64,000 nt of DNA from ECT2AJA-044 sp965262845 (lineage in GTDB: Bacteria > Bacteroidota > Bacteroidia > Flavobacteriales > ECT2AJA-044): assembly GCA_965262845.1 (NCBI GenBank), contig CBDHFX010000001.1:495500-559499 (forward strand). Direction: 5' to 3'. Shown here in pieces: positions 54,473-62,691 of this stretch (position 1 is the stretch's first letter; every line of letters starts with the position of its first letter). The notes beneath the pieces are model-generated. The model made no database searches. It had not been told where the DNA came from and worked only from the letters and a program-made list of their open reading frames with translations. A program made the translations under genes and the position numbers.

Positions 54473-56182
54473 TTACACTTTGAGGTCGTGTATGTTTTTC
54501 CTGTTTGGTGTCGTCCTACCGTTTTTTGCAGGCGGGGCAAGGGCTGGAGCGTTGGACACCCCGTTTTGGCCAACTGACCTACTCTTTTTTGCCGGTTCAG
54601 CAGCGTTTTTGGGGTTCGATACCCCGTTTTGGGCCGTTTTTTCCTTCACTGAAGGCCCCGCATAGGCTTTTCTGATCGTTTCCATGGTCTTTTTCAGGCT
54701 TTTTCCAATGCTGCTTTGCTTTTCTGAGAGCTCATTGAGGTTCGAGAACTTGTACTGGTAACCTTCGCGGTGTTTGTTGCCGCCAGTGATTTGGAGGTAG
54801 TGGAAAAGAGTGAGCTCCTGCAGGTAGCGGTTGAGGGTTCTTGGGTGTATGCGCTTTACCTTGCGTACATCCAGCGCCATAAACTGGTTGGTTTTGGCTT
54901 CGGTTAGGAACGTTTGCAACCAGTTGTAGAATCCACGAGCGGGGGTACTGAGCTCATCGGCCCTACGCAAGAGGCAGTTTTTGAGTAGTGAAAAGGCTAG
55001 TTCGATGTCGTCGGGGTGGGTCTCGATCCACACTTCGCCGGTGGCTTCGTCGGTCACTTCCTTGCGCTGGTTTTGAAAAAAGAAGGTGATGATGTCTATG
55101 AAGTTTAGCAGCAGTAGCAGGGTCTTGCGGGGGTGCGGCAGATCTTCAGGTAGGGTGATCAGGGGAGCGAAGGGGTTCACGATCCGTACGTTTTCAAGGC
55201 TGGCCAGTACGCATTGCAACTTTCGTTGGGTCTGGGCTATATCGTTCTCATTGATCAACCCAGCTCGGAGTTTCTTTTGGTAATCCATCACGTTCTCATC
55301 CTGAGTAGAGCTGTGGTTCAGGTGCAGACATAAAAACGGCAGGCTCAGTTGATCGTAGCTTTTTTCGGAGTAGGCGCAGGCAATCAGGCACAGCTTGCCA
55401 GCCACTTCAAAGGTGGTGGTATGCAACATGCCGTCCTTATCCTTCGTGGCTCTTGTTTTAACCAGTCGGCCCTGTGTTTGCAGGGTGGCGAGTGGAGTTA
55501 GCATCTTTTGTGTCCACTCGAGGTCTTCGATAAACAGCACCCTGCCGTCGATCTGCTGACTATCGAAGTAGTAGAGGGCGTTTTCGCTGATCTGGGTGTG
55601 GAAGCTAAACCAGTTGGGTGGCAGGCACTCGGAGAGCTTTTGCAGCAGGTAGCTTTTGCCTATTCCGCTTTTGGCCAGGCACAATACTGAGAAAGGGTTA
55701 CTAAACCGGTGAGAGGCTATTGCCAAAAAGAGGATCAGGCCGTTTTCCGATTCTCCCAAAATACCGAGCCGTTCCAGATCTTTTTGCAAGTTGGTAATTA
55801 ACTTGCCACCCGATAAGTACTTTTTGGCTTGCTTGGCCTCTTCCTCGCTTAGTTCAAAAGGTTGTTCGGTATGGTCTTCCGGATATTGAAGTCGTTTGAG
55901 TTTGTAGGTTTCCAGTTGGCCGACCAGATCATGAACCGATTTGGACACTTCCAGTAGCGGCAGTTGCCACTTATCACACAGGGTGCGGATCAGCTTATCG
56001 GTTTGCTGGTCGCTGTACAGGTCAAGCGTGGTACGCAGCGGCGGATAGCCTTGGTAGGTGATCCGCAGGGTGCAGATCATCCTTTCAATTTGCTGGAGGT
56101 CTACTCCGCCCAGAACATCCGCAGTAAAAAGGGAGTCGGAATAGGTAATAAACCGGGGGTTGTGTATCTGCAAATGCTTCAT
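54473..56182 (-). CDS. P-loop ATPase of recombinase module, copy 2
   Basis: A 569-residue intact copy starting at MKHLQIHNPRFITYSDSLFT (ATG 56182). Walker A AKSGIGKS and Walker B VLFIED are conserved. Compared with copy 1 it has a four-residue insertion near the C-terminal low-complexity tail (GPSVKEKTAQ) and substitutions around 80-130 (HDLVGQLETYK; SGGKLITNLQK). The frame extends to 56374 through the GC-rich box; I reject that start because the leader sequence is not conserved with copy 1. Confidence 0.75.
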   Translation of the reverse strand: MKHLQIHNPRFITYSDSLFTADVLGGVDLQQIERMICTLRITYQGYPPLRTTLDLYSDQQTDKLIRTLCDKWQLPLLEVSKSVHDLVGQLETYKLKRLQYPEDHTEQPFELSEEEAKQAKKYLSGGKLITNLQKDLERLGILGESENGLILFLAIASHRFSNPFSVLCLAKSGIGKSYLLQKLSECLPPNWFSFHTQISENALYYFDSQQIDGRVLFIEDLEWTQKMLTPLATLQTQGRLVKTRATKDKDGMLHTTTFEVAGKLCLIACAYSEKSYDQLSLPFLCLHLNHSSTQDENVMDYQKKLRAGLINENDIAQTQRKLQCVLASLENVRIVNPFAPLITLPEDLPHPRKTLLLLLNFIDIITFFFQNQRKEVTDEATGEVWIETHPDDIELAFSLLKNCLLRRADELSTPARGFYNWLQTFLTEAKTNQFMALDVRKVKRIHPRTLNRYLQELTLFHYLQITGGNKHREGYQYKFSNLNELSEKQSSIGKSLKKTMETIRKAYAGPSVKEKTAQNGVSNPKNAAEPAKKSRSVGQNGVSNAPALAPPAKNGRTTPNRKNIHDLKV

Positions 56183-56543
56183 CGCGCGGGTCGCTTTTGG
56201 TTCAACTTCAGGCGACAAAAAACGAAAGTGGGGAAGCCAGAAACAAATAAAGAAATGAACAAAAGGTGGCCGGCGAAAGCCGGCCATCGCCCCCCGCTCG
56301 GCGCGCCCGGCCGCTCGCCAGCAAGAGGGTGGGCCTAAGGCAAAAAAGTAAGCAAAAAAGAAAAAGCAAAGCAAAAAAACCAGCCGGAAAAGCTGGCCCT
56401 AAGGGCCAAAACTGCTGGCAAGCAGTTTTTGGCCAGTACTAATACGACTAAACCAGGATAAAAACAGAGGATATTATAAAGGACTAAAAAACAGCGCCGA
56501 AAAAAATCGCTCCGAGTGGAGTGTCTGCACGCAGGAGCTAAAA
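56183..56543. other. Spacer 2, left part: leader, GC-rich box, hairpins
   Basis: No gene. ATPase leader, GC-rich box (56266-56336), hairpins TGGCCCTAAGGGCCA and AAAACTGCT/AGCAGTTTT (about 56393-56430), GGCCAGTACTAATACGACTA, and CGCTCCGAGTGGAGTGTCTG just before the palindromic core. Confidence 0.75.
56266..56336. repeat. GC-rich box, forward copy (spacer 2)
   Basis: Near-identical to 47822-47890; upstream of ATPase copy 2. Confidence 0.85.
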
Positions 56544-56572
56544 CTACAGAGCTAACTCTGTAGCTAGCTCTG
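56544..56572. repeat. Palindromic core repeat, spacer 2 left
   Basis: CTACAGAGCTAACTCTGTAG then CTAGCTCTG, followed by AAAAGGAG. The right end is truncated compared with other copies (TGTAG lost). Confidence 0.85.
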
Positions 56573-56689
56573 AAAAGGAGCAGGCAAGTAGCTGAAAACT
56601 TGTTTTTCAATAACTGTATTCCTACACCATCATTATACGTGTCTAGAGGACACGTAGCGGCGAAATAGAATCGCTTGAGGGGAGTGTCC

Positions 56690-57600
56690 AAAAGCAAGCG
56701 ACAAAAGGTCCCCAAAAGATCGCCTTTACAGGAGTTAGCTCATGTCAAGTTTTAAGTTCCCGACTCCACTCATGGGCACTGGTCCAACGGCTAGCCTGCG
56801 CAGCAGCTAAAATACTCTGCCCACCGGGCGGTGCAAAAGGACAACCTTAAAAGTCGATTCGTTTCAATATTAAGCTCCTTGCCTCAATCAGAGGCGACGG
56901 GCGGTCCCCAAAAAAAGAGCTATTTTGAAGTTGAGTGCTTCATATGGGAAGCTCGATACATTATTCAGGGGCACTGGTCCAACGGGTAGCCTGCGCAGCA
57001 GCTACCACACCGCCCGCAGGGCGGTGAAAAAGCGCGAAGCGCAAGGCGTCCGCAGGACGGCTAAAAGAGATCACCTTCAAAGGAGTTGTCGTTCAAATTT
57101 CAAGATCTTAACTCCAATCAGGGGCAGCGAGCCGGCCCCCAAAAAAGAGTTTCTTAAAAGTCGAATGCTTCATATAGGCAGCTCGATACTTTACTCATGG
57201 GCACTGGTCCGACGGTAGCCTGCGCAGCAGCTACCACACCGCCCGCAGGGCGGTGCAAAAAGACAACTTAAAAAACGAAGTCGGTTCAATATCAAGTTCA
57301 GTACTCCAATCAGAGGCGGCAAGCGACCCCCCAAAAATTGCTCCTTAAAAGTCGATTGCTTCATATGGGCAGCTCGATACTTTACTCAAGGGCACTGGTC
57401 CAACGGGTAGCCTGCGCAGCAGCTACCACACCGCCCACCGGGCGGTGCAAAAAGACGACCTTAAAAGATGAAGTCGGTTCAATATCAGGTTCAGTACTCC
57501 ACTCAGGGGCAGCGGCCCCCCCCAAAAAAAGTACTTTTTAAAAGTCGATTACTTCATATGGGCAGCTCAGTACTCTAATCAAGGGCAACGGACAACTTCC
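56690..57600 (-). repeat. Array of ~194-bp hairpin repeats (inverted)
   Basis: The same unit family as 48380-49560 but on the opposite strand: GTAGCCTGCGCAGCAGCTAC precedes hairpins CACCGCCC-NNNN-GGGCGGTG near 57008, 57237 and 57428, with a damaged one near 56819. Tetraloops are again variable (ACCG, GCAG). Segments TTTCAATAT, CTTAAAAGTCGATT and CTCAAGGGCACTGG complete the unit. No gene is visible. Confidence 0.85.
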
Positions 57601-57668
57601 GGTCGTTCGCAGGATAATGTAAAAGGTGTTTTTTACTCGCTCACTTTCCTCTTATCATAAAAGTAAAA

Positions 57669-57699
57669 CTACAGAGCTAGCTACAGAGCTAGCTCTGTA
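57669..57699. repeat. Palindromic core repeat, spacer 2 right
   Basis: CTACAGAGCTAG, CTACAGAGCTAG, CTCTGTA, then ATTAATG. TACAGAGCTAGCTCTGTA (57682-57699) is a perfect 18-bp palindrome. Flanks match the orphan copy at 9.55 kb in the same orientation. Confidence 0.9.
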
Positions 57700-57904
57700 A
57701 TTAATGTTATATAAAAACCTATATTTCAATTATTTATAAAAAGTATAAAACAGGCATATTTCATTATTGATTGATTTTTAAAAATTTTGATCCGGATAAT
57801 GAACTATTGATCTTTTTTGGCGTTATTTGCAATAAGGAATGGGAGCGTTTGGCCACTTTTCAATCGCTCCCGCGCCGGATAGGCGCAATAGTTTTCGAAT
57901 GGCA

Positions 57905-57944
57905 GGAAAGGCTCCGTACATAGTAGCGGAGCTTTCCTTTTTTT
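57905..57944 (+). terminator. Terminator-like hairpin
   Basis: GGAAAG-GCTCCG pairs with CGGAGC-TTTCC (one bulged G, 10-nt loop) and is followed by seven T. It has the shape of an intrinsic terminator for plus-strand transcription, yet no plus-strand gene precedes it, so an unannotated transcript across spacer 2 is possible. Confidence 0.55.
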
Positions 57945-58065
57945 GTCGGTCAGGAGTATAAAAAGTCCTTTTCCGAGTCTGTCGGTCCGGAAAATTCGAC
58001 CCCTGGCCCTTAGGGCCAACCCAAGATCTAAAAAAAGAGAGAAAAGAGGGCCCGGGAAACCGGGC

Positions 58066-58128
58066 CGGCCCACCCCCTTGCTGGCGAGCGGCCGGGCGCG
58101 CCGAGCGGGGGGCGGAAAAAAGAAAAAG
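58066..58128. repeat. GC-rich box, inverted copy (spacer 2)
   Basis: Reverse complement of 56266-56336, closing the spacer 2 inverted pair. Confidence 0.85.
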
Positions 58129-58319
58129 AAGAAAGAAGAAAAAAGGGGCCGAAAGGCAAGCAGGCAAAGGGATGGCGGCGAAAAGGAGCGATTGTTAATA
58201 AGTTTTTGTCGGCGACCGGAAAAAGCAAGTTGCGGATTGACTAAAACGAAGCGAAACGGACGAATAGTCCACCTGTGAAGTTCGAAAACGACTATTTGAT
58301 ACCCCAATTTCTAATATGA

Positions 58320-59145
58320 CTTTTTTTCACCGCCCTCCGGGCGGTGCGCGCTCTTTGTCGGTCGCTTTTGGCGAGTAGTCGACATTCTATTTGGAGTATG
58401 CGTGTCCCTTAGTGCCAGCCAGTGCCCTTGAGGGGAGCACTGAACTTAATATTGAAACGATTTTTCCTTTGAAAGTTATCTTTTTTCACCGCCCGAGGGG
58501 CGGTGTGGTAGCTGCTGCGCAGGCTACCATCGGGCCAGTGCCCATGAGTAAAGTATCGAGCTGTCCATATGAAGCACTTGACTTTTAAGGAGCAATTTTT
58601 TGGGGCCCAATTTGCCGCCTTTGAATGGAGTACCAAACTTAATATTGAACCGAATCGACTTTTAAGGTCGTCTTTTTGCACCGCCCGTCGGGCGGTGGGG
58701 TAGCTGCTGCGCAGGCTACCCGTTGGACCAGTGCCCTTGATTGGAGTCGGGAACTTGGAATTTGAACGATCACTCCTCTAAAGGCGACCTCTGGGGGGGC
58801 TTTTTGTTGCTCGCTTTTGGCCAGTCATCGGCATTCTATTTGGAGTATCGTGTCCCTTAGTGCCAGTCAGTGCCCCTGAGGGGAGCTAAGATCTTGGAGT
58901 TTGAACGAACTCATCTTCAAAGGCGATCTTTTGGGGGGCTTTTCGTTGCTTGCTTCTGGCGAGTAGTCGGCATTCTATTTGGAGTATCGGTGTCCCTTAG
59001 TGCCAGCCAGTGCCCCTGAGGGGAGCTAAGATCCTGGAGTTTGAACGAGCTCTCCTTTGATGGCGACCTTTTGGGGGGGTCGCTGGTTGCGCTTGGCAGG
59101 TCGTCGGCATTCTATTTGGAAGATCGGTGTCCCTTAGGGCCGTAA
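58320..59145 (+). repeat. Array of ~140-bp repeats with hairpin units
   Basis: GCATTCTATTTGG markers at about 58382 (variant), 58831, 58970 and 59107 (period 137-139 in the last three). Hairpin units with tetraloops CTCC, GAGG and GTCG lie at about 58329, 58489 and 58680. The layout mirrors 50225-50985. It ends about 80 bp before the immunity gene of module 3. Confidence 0.85.
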
Positions 59146-59223
59146 CCAAGGGATTAAGTCCTAAATTAACTGGACTTGTAAAACCGATTAATATAAAAAT
59201 CAATCACACCATAAAATCACTAC

Positions 59224-59574
59224 TTATTTAAAATGTAAGTACCAATCACCATTTGATTCTCTATCTACAGCTTCCTGAGATTCGAAACCGATATGTACAT
59301 GTTTTCTTGCTTGCTCAGGATAATCATATTTATCAAATAGAAGCCTAATGTTGTCCATCAAATCAGAATTAAGCTCAAGTCTTTCTTTTGTTTCATCAGT
59401 TGGGACACAAATCCAAAAGGCTAAGTTCTTGGGATCTATATCATAAGCCCCATACCATTCAACCCAAAACTTCTCTTCACAAATCGATTTGATTAGCTTT
59501 TCTATATCACCCTTTATTCTAAGTATTTTATCCTTCACTGATTTTGTAGAAAATAAACTTTTATAAATATTCAT
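59224..59574 (-). CDS. Candidate immunity protein for toxin 3
   Basis: A 116-residue soluble acidic protein (KFWVEWYGAYDIDPKNLAFW, HVHIGFESQEAVDRESNGDW) without membrane segments. It starts 14 bp after the rhs3 stop on the same strand, the standard place of an immunity gene. Base composition is visibly richer in A and T than the recombinase backbone, as is common for exchanged toxin-immunity tips. I believe similar proteins occur beside Rhs tips in other Bacteroidota but cannot name the family. Confidence 0.65.
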   Translation of the reverse strand: MNIYKSLFSTKSVKDKILRIKGDIEKLIKSICEEKFWVEWYGAYDIDPKNLAFWICVPTDETKERLELNSDLMDNIRLLFDKYDYPEQARKHVHIGFESQEAVDRESNGDWYLHFK

Positions 59575-59588
59575 AGTATTCTAGCTTA

Positions 59589-60785
59589 TCAGTGAGCAAT
59601 AATTCGAACCCCATTTTGTTGCAAAATCGGTCTCTCAATGCTTAGCCAAATACTTCCTGGACGTGGACCTATCGGTGTAGTGAATAAATGAGCTTCTCCT
59701 TTAGCCCCTTTTGCAAAATTTGTGGAAAGGTTTCTCCAAATTGGACTTGATACTGAACGAGGTAAAATAGGATTTAACGCATTCATGACTCGGCCTTTTT
59801 TTGTCATCTCTAGAGTCTTCATACCGTTAGATTTAGCAAAGCCTGCAGCAGTATTTTTTGCAGCATTTCCACCAGACCAAAATACTCTACCGCTCGCCTT
59901 AGCAGCACTACGACCGGCTGTTTTAAACGCGATCTTTCCTACTGCTACTGCAGCTGCCTTCATGACGAATACATCGGTAACCGCCAGTGCGGTATTAAAC
60001 GTACCCCGGACATAACTCCCCTTTTGAAAATCCTGCCAGGCATCTCTGGCAGAACCAATTAAGGGCACATAGCTCAACCATCCCGAGCCATGCTTATCAT
60101 TACTTGGCAGGGGATTATAAACCTCCACCCATTGCTCTCCGACCGTTACGGTGGACAAAACATTCATTTTATCCAGACCCCTGAAGGGAACGCGTTGCTG
60201 CGCATCCTTAAAATTGGCCTTTTTCCAAAAACCCCATCCGGAACCCTCCTTCCATTCATATCCGAACGCAGCCATCTCCCGGGCTATATGCAGACCCCTT
60301 ACCCCGCTGCTCATAGCCAACAGCTTAGCCTCATGCATATTCATGCCAAACTCATAGACCAGCTCAAAGGCTATCTCCCATGTGTAATCATAATCATAAC
60401 CCGTAGGCTCTAGTGATGCCTCTTCAGGGCCCAGATCCATGCCCAGTCCCCCGGTGGGGTCCACCACACTTAACGGATTATTGCCCATGGCCACATAGGG
60501 AGAGGCATACTGCAAAAAGGGATCAACCGAGAGGAACTGACCAATACGGGCATCGTAATTGCGCAGGAGGAACTCATCCCACCGGGTGTCATGATCCCTC
60601 CGGGCAAAAGCCCCCTGAAAGGCATGAGACTGATCGGAGAAGTTGTAGCTGCGACCGGGCAGGGCCATTCCGAAAGGGTACGAGCTACACGCGCTTTTAG
60701 TCCGATAGTTGGAGGTCACACCCTTTTTGGCATGCACCACCCGAAGCTCAGGTTGTTGGTTGTGGGTTAGTTTAAGACAGCCCAT
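59589..60785 (-). CDS. Orphan Rhs-core protein with C-terminal toxin, copy 3
   Basis: A protein of about 398 residues from the conserved MGCLKLTH start (60785). It matches copy 2 almost exactly through AAKAS (near 298), then switches to a unique tip of about 100 residues: GRVFWSGGNAAKNTAAGFAK, MKTLEMTKKGRVMNAL, WRNLSTNFAKGAKGEAH and a terminal WLSIERPILQQNGVRIIAH. The WSGG start and the LEMTxxGR block look like a recurring polymorphic-toxin tip, but I cannot give an activity. The frame extends to 61109 into recombinase A; I reject that start because the conserved promoter and ATG lie downstream. Confidence 0.8.
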   Translation of the reverse strand: MGCLKLTHNQQPELRVVHAKKGVTSNYRTKSACSSYPFGMALPGRSYNFSDQSHAFQGAFARRDHDTRWDEFLLRNYDARIGQFLSVDPFLQYASPYVAMGNNPLSVVDPTGGLGMDLGPEEASLEPTGYDYDYTWEIAFELVYEFGMNMHEAKLLAMSSGVRGLHIAREMAAFGYEWKEGSGWGFWKKANFKDAQQRVPFRGLDKMNVLSTVTVGEQWVEVYNPLPSNDKHGSGWLSYVPLIGSARDAWQDFQKGSYVRGTFNTALAVTDVFVMKAAAVAVGKIAFKTAGRSAAKASGRVFWSGGNAAKNTAAGFAKSNGMKTLEMTKKGRVMNALNPILPRSVSSPIWRNLSTNFAKGAKGEAHLFTTPIGPRPGSIWLSIERPILQQNGVRIIAH

Positions 60786-60816
60786 CGTTTTCCGTTTTTT
60801 TTTAGAGTGGGTGCCC

Positions 60817-60824
60817 CAAATATA
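60817..60824 (-). promoter_or_regulatory. Conserved -7 box upstream of rhs copy 3
   Basis: TATATTTG on the minus strand, 31 bp before the rhs ATG, in the same conserved block as in modules 1 and 2. Confidence 0.5.
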
Positions 60825-60922
60825 GGCAAACAAGTTTGTTTTGGGGGAAACAGGGCCGTTTTTTGTAAAGAAAGGGGTGTTTGGCAGGCTCCTTAGCCTC
60901 GTTTTTTGGACAGCTGCAGCTG

Positions 60923-61795
60923 TTAGTTCAGCGGGTGGAACATATCCAGATCGTTTTGCAACTGCTCCAGATCGTTGTGCAGGTAGTGCTCGGTGCTGCT
61001 GATGTACCGGTGACCAGCCAGATACTGAGCCTTTCTGAGTCCGTGCTGTTTGATCCAGCAGGTGATCACCGAAGCCCGCAGCTGAATAAAGTTGCAGTAG
61101 TGCGAACAAAGCCGACGCAGCAGGCCGTTCAGGGAATGGAGGTAGTTTTTCGAGCTCACCAACCCGGCCTCTTCCTGCTGACCAAAATACTGCATGAACA
61201 GACCTATCTGAGCTGCCTTTAGTGGCAGGGTGCGGGCATTGGTCCTGCGTCCGCCCCGCACCTGCAATATGCCTTTGTGCAGATCGAGATCGGACCGTTC
61301 CAACCGAGCCACCTCATGCACGTGCAGACCCTGATAAGCTACCAGCGTGAGCAACAAATAGTCCTTCTGCTGCTGCAGGGTAGGTCGTTCCATACGGCAG
61401 GTGTCCTGATACAACAACTCACAGAGCTGCTCCAGCTCCTCTTCGGTAAACAAACGGTACAGTTCCCGTTTTTTTACTCCCCGTATCCGAATAAACCGGG
61501 TTGGGTTCTGAGCTACCAACCCCTGCTGCATCAGGTAGCTGTAATAGTGGTTCAGAATGCCTAATATGCCCCGTTTGGTTCGGTTGCTCAAAGGGCTTTT
61601 AACAGCCCGGTGCCGGACCATCAATCGGCTATCGCTTTGCAGGTAGTCCAGAAGATCTTTTTTGGTGGCCCCCTCCGGACTTTTGCCCTGCTGGTCTAAA
61701 AATCGTTGGTGTCGGCTCACCTCAGCCCGGTAGCTTTTGATCACCCGCTCGCTCAGACCTTTGCCCTGCAGGTATTGCTCAAAGCTCATGGACAC
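60923..61795 (-). CDS. Tyrosine recombinase A, copy 3 (atypical active site)
   Basis: A 290-residue intact frame mixing features of the other two copies: the N-terminal DQQGKSPEGATK of copy 1 and the middle RHRAVKSPLSN, LVAQNPTRFIRIRGVKK and YQGLHVHEV of copy 2. The Tyr nucleophile block is intact; the first catalytic Arg and the box II His are again absent. The mosaic may be genuine recombination or assembly merging. Confidence 0.8.
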   Translation of the reverse strand: MSMSFEQYLQGKGLSERVIKSYRAEVSRHQRFLDQQGKSPEGATKKDLLDYLQSDSRLMVRHRAVKSPLSNRTKRGILGILNHYYSYLMQQGLVAQNPTRFIRIRGVKKRELYRLFTEEELEQLCELLYQDTCRMERPTLQQQKDYLLLTLVAYQGLHVHEVARLERSDLDLHKGILQVRGGRRTNARTLPLKAAQIGLFMQYFGQQEEAGLVSSKNYLHSLNGLLRRLCSHYCNFIQLRASVITCWIKQHGLRKAQYLAGHRYISSTEHYLHNDLEQLQNDLDMFHPLN

Positions 61796-62689
61796 AACGG
61801 GTATAGATCTGAGTGCTTTCCAGCGTATCGTGACCTAAAAAACGGGCGATACCCTCTATGCTCATGCCCCCCTTGCAAAAGATGGGTGGCCACACTGTGG
61901 CGCAAGGTATGAGGGGTCACCTTCCTTTGTTTTAGGCGCTGGTTGTCGGTAGCCCGCAGCAAAATATCCAGGCAAAAGGGCAGGTAGTGTTTGGTGTAGG
62001 GAAAGAGCATGCCGCTCCTGCGGCTCCAGTAGGCCCGGTATTGATAAACGAAAAGCTGTATGGACCGGTAAACGCCTTTGCTTAAAGGTACGTAGCGATC
62101 CTTGTAGCCCTTGGCCTGACGAACATGCAGTATTTTCCGATCCAGATCCACATCACTGAGGGTTAGTTTGGTAACCTCACCTCTTCGGAGTCCGCAACCG
62201 TAGAGCAGATCGAGCACCAGATGTAAAATGGCCTGACGAGGCTCGCGGGCAGCCAAACCATGGTGCGCAAACGTATGCGGGATCGCCCCATACAGGTCGC
62301 GAACCTCCTGTTGGGTGAGTACGGAGGGTCTTTCGCTGTACTTATAGGCAAGCCGGTATTGGGTGGGACTCGGAGCCTGATCCATCCCCATATGGTGCAA
62401 GCACTCGCAGAGCTTGTCCACGGCATCAAAGTTCTTGTTTAGGTGCGCGGCGGACAAGCCCCTGCCTGCAACCTTTTGGTTGGGACGGTTTTCCAGATAG
62501 GTGTAGTAATGGTGAAGGTGGTTGGTGTTTAGCTGAGTTATGCCAAAAATGCCGTTTTGCTGCAGCCAAACTAAAAAGTGGCTTACCATTTTGGGGATAG
62601 CCATATACGATTGAAGCTGAAAAGCCGAGCATTTGCAACCATTGGGTATAGGTGCTCAAAATAGTAGTGTGATTTTCGCTTAGCTTCAT
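61786..62689 (-). pseudogene. Tyrosine recombinase B, copy 3, two frame breaks
   Basis: Covers the same gene as copies 1 and 2, but with +1 shifts near 62590 (TTTTGGGG against TTTTGGG in copy 1 and TTTGGGG in copy 2) and near 61870 (GCCCCCCTTGC against TCCCCCTTGC and GCCCCCCTGC). The second shift removes the GH...Y end of the active site from the frame. Each break contains both parental variants at once, so I think the sequence is a merged consensus and the real gene may be intact. Confidence 0.75.
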
Positions 62690-62691
62690 CT

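Larger units (their letters stand above)
51037..56572 (-). mobile_element. Rhs-tip/recombinase module, copy 2
   Basis: Same gene order as copy 1, all backbone frames intact. The distance between recombinase A genes of copies 1 and 2 is 8432 bp, and 8217 bp between copies 2 and 3. Upstream it meets the palindromic core at 56544. Confidence 0.75.
57700..58319. other. Spacer 2, right part: AT-rich flank, terminator-like hairpin, inverted GC-rich box
   Basis: No convincing gene. AT-rich flank to about 57815 (complement of 48.14-48.26 kb), a region around 57830-57950 with a terminator-like hairpin, GGCCCTTAGGGCC near 58007, the inverted GC-rich box at 58066-58128, and the same purine-rich tract as at 50.05 kb. 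Confidence 0.7.

Noticed and set aside
48380..59145. Repeat arrays as CRISPR
   Set aside because: Units are 140-194 bp, similar along their whole length and without a short constant repeat alternating with unique spacers. No cas gene is present.
48380..59145. Repeat arrays as integron attC sites
   Set aside because: No IntI-type integrase with its extra domain, no single-gene cassettes between units, and the hairpins lack the paired R and L boxes of attC.
60786..61109. Long N-terminal extension of rhs copy 3
   Set aside because: It lies in the antisense-free shadow of recombinase A on the same strand and crosses the conserved promoter block; copies 1 and 2 start at MGCLKLTH.
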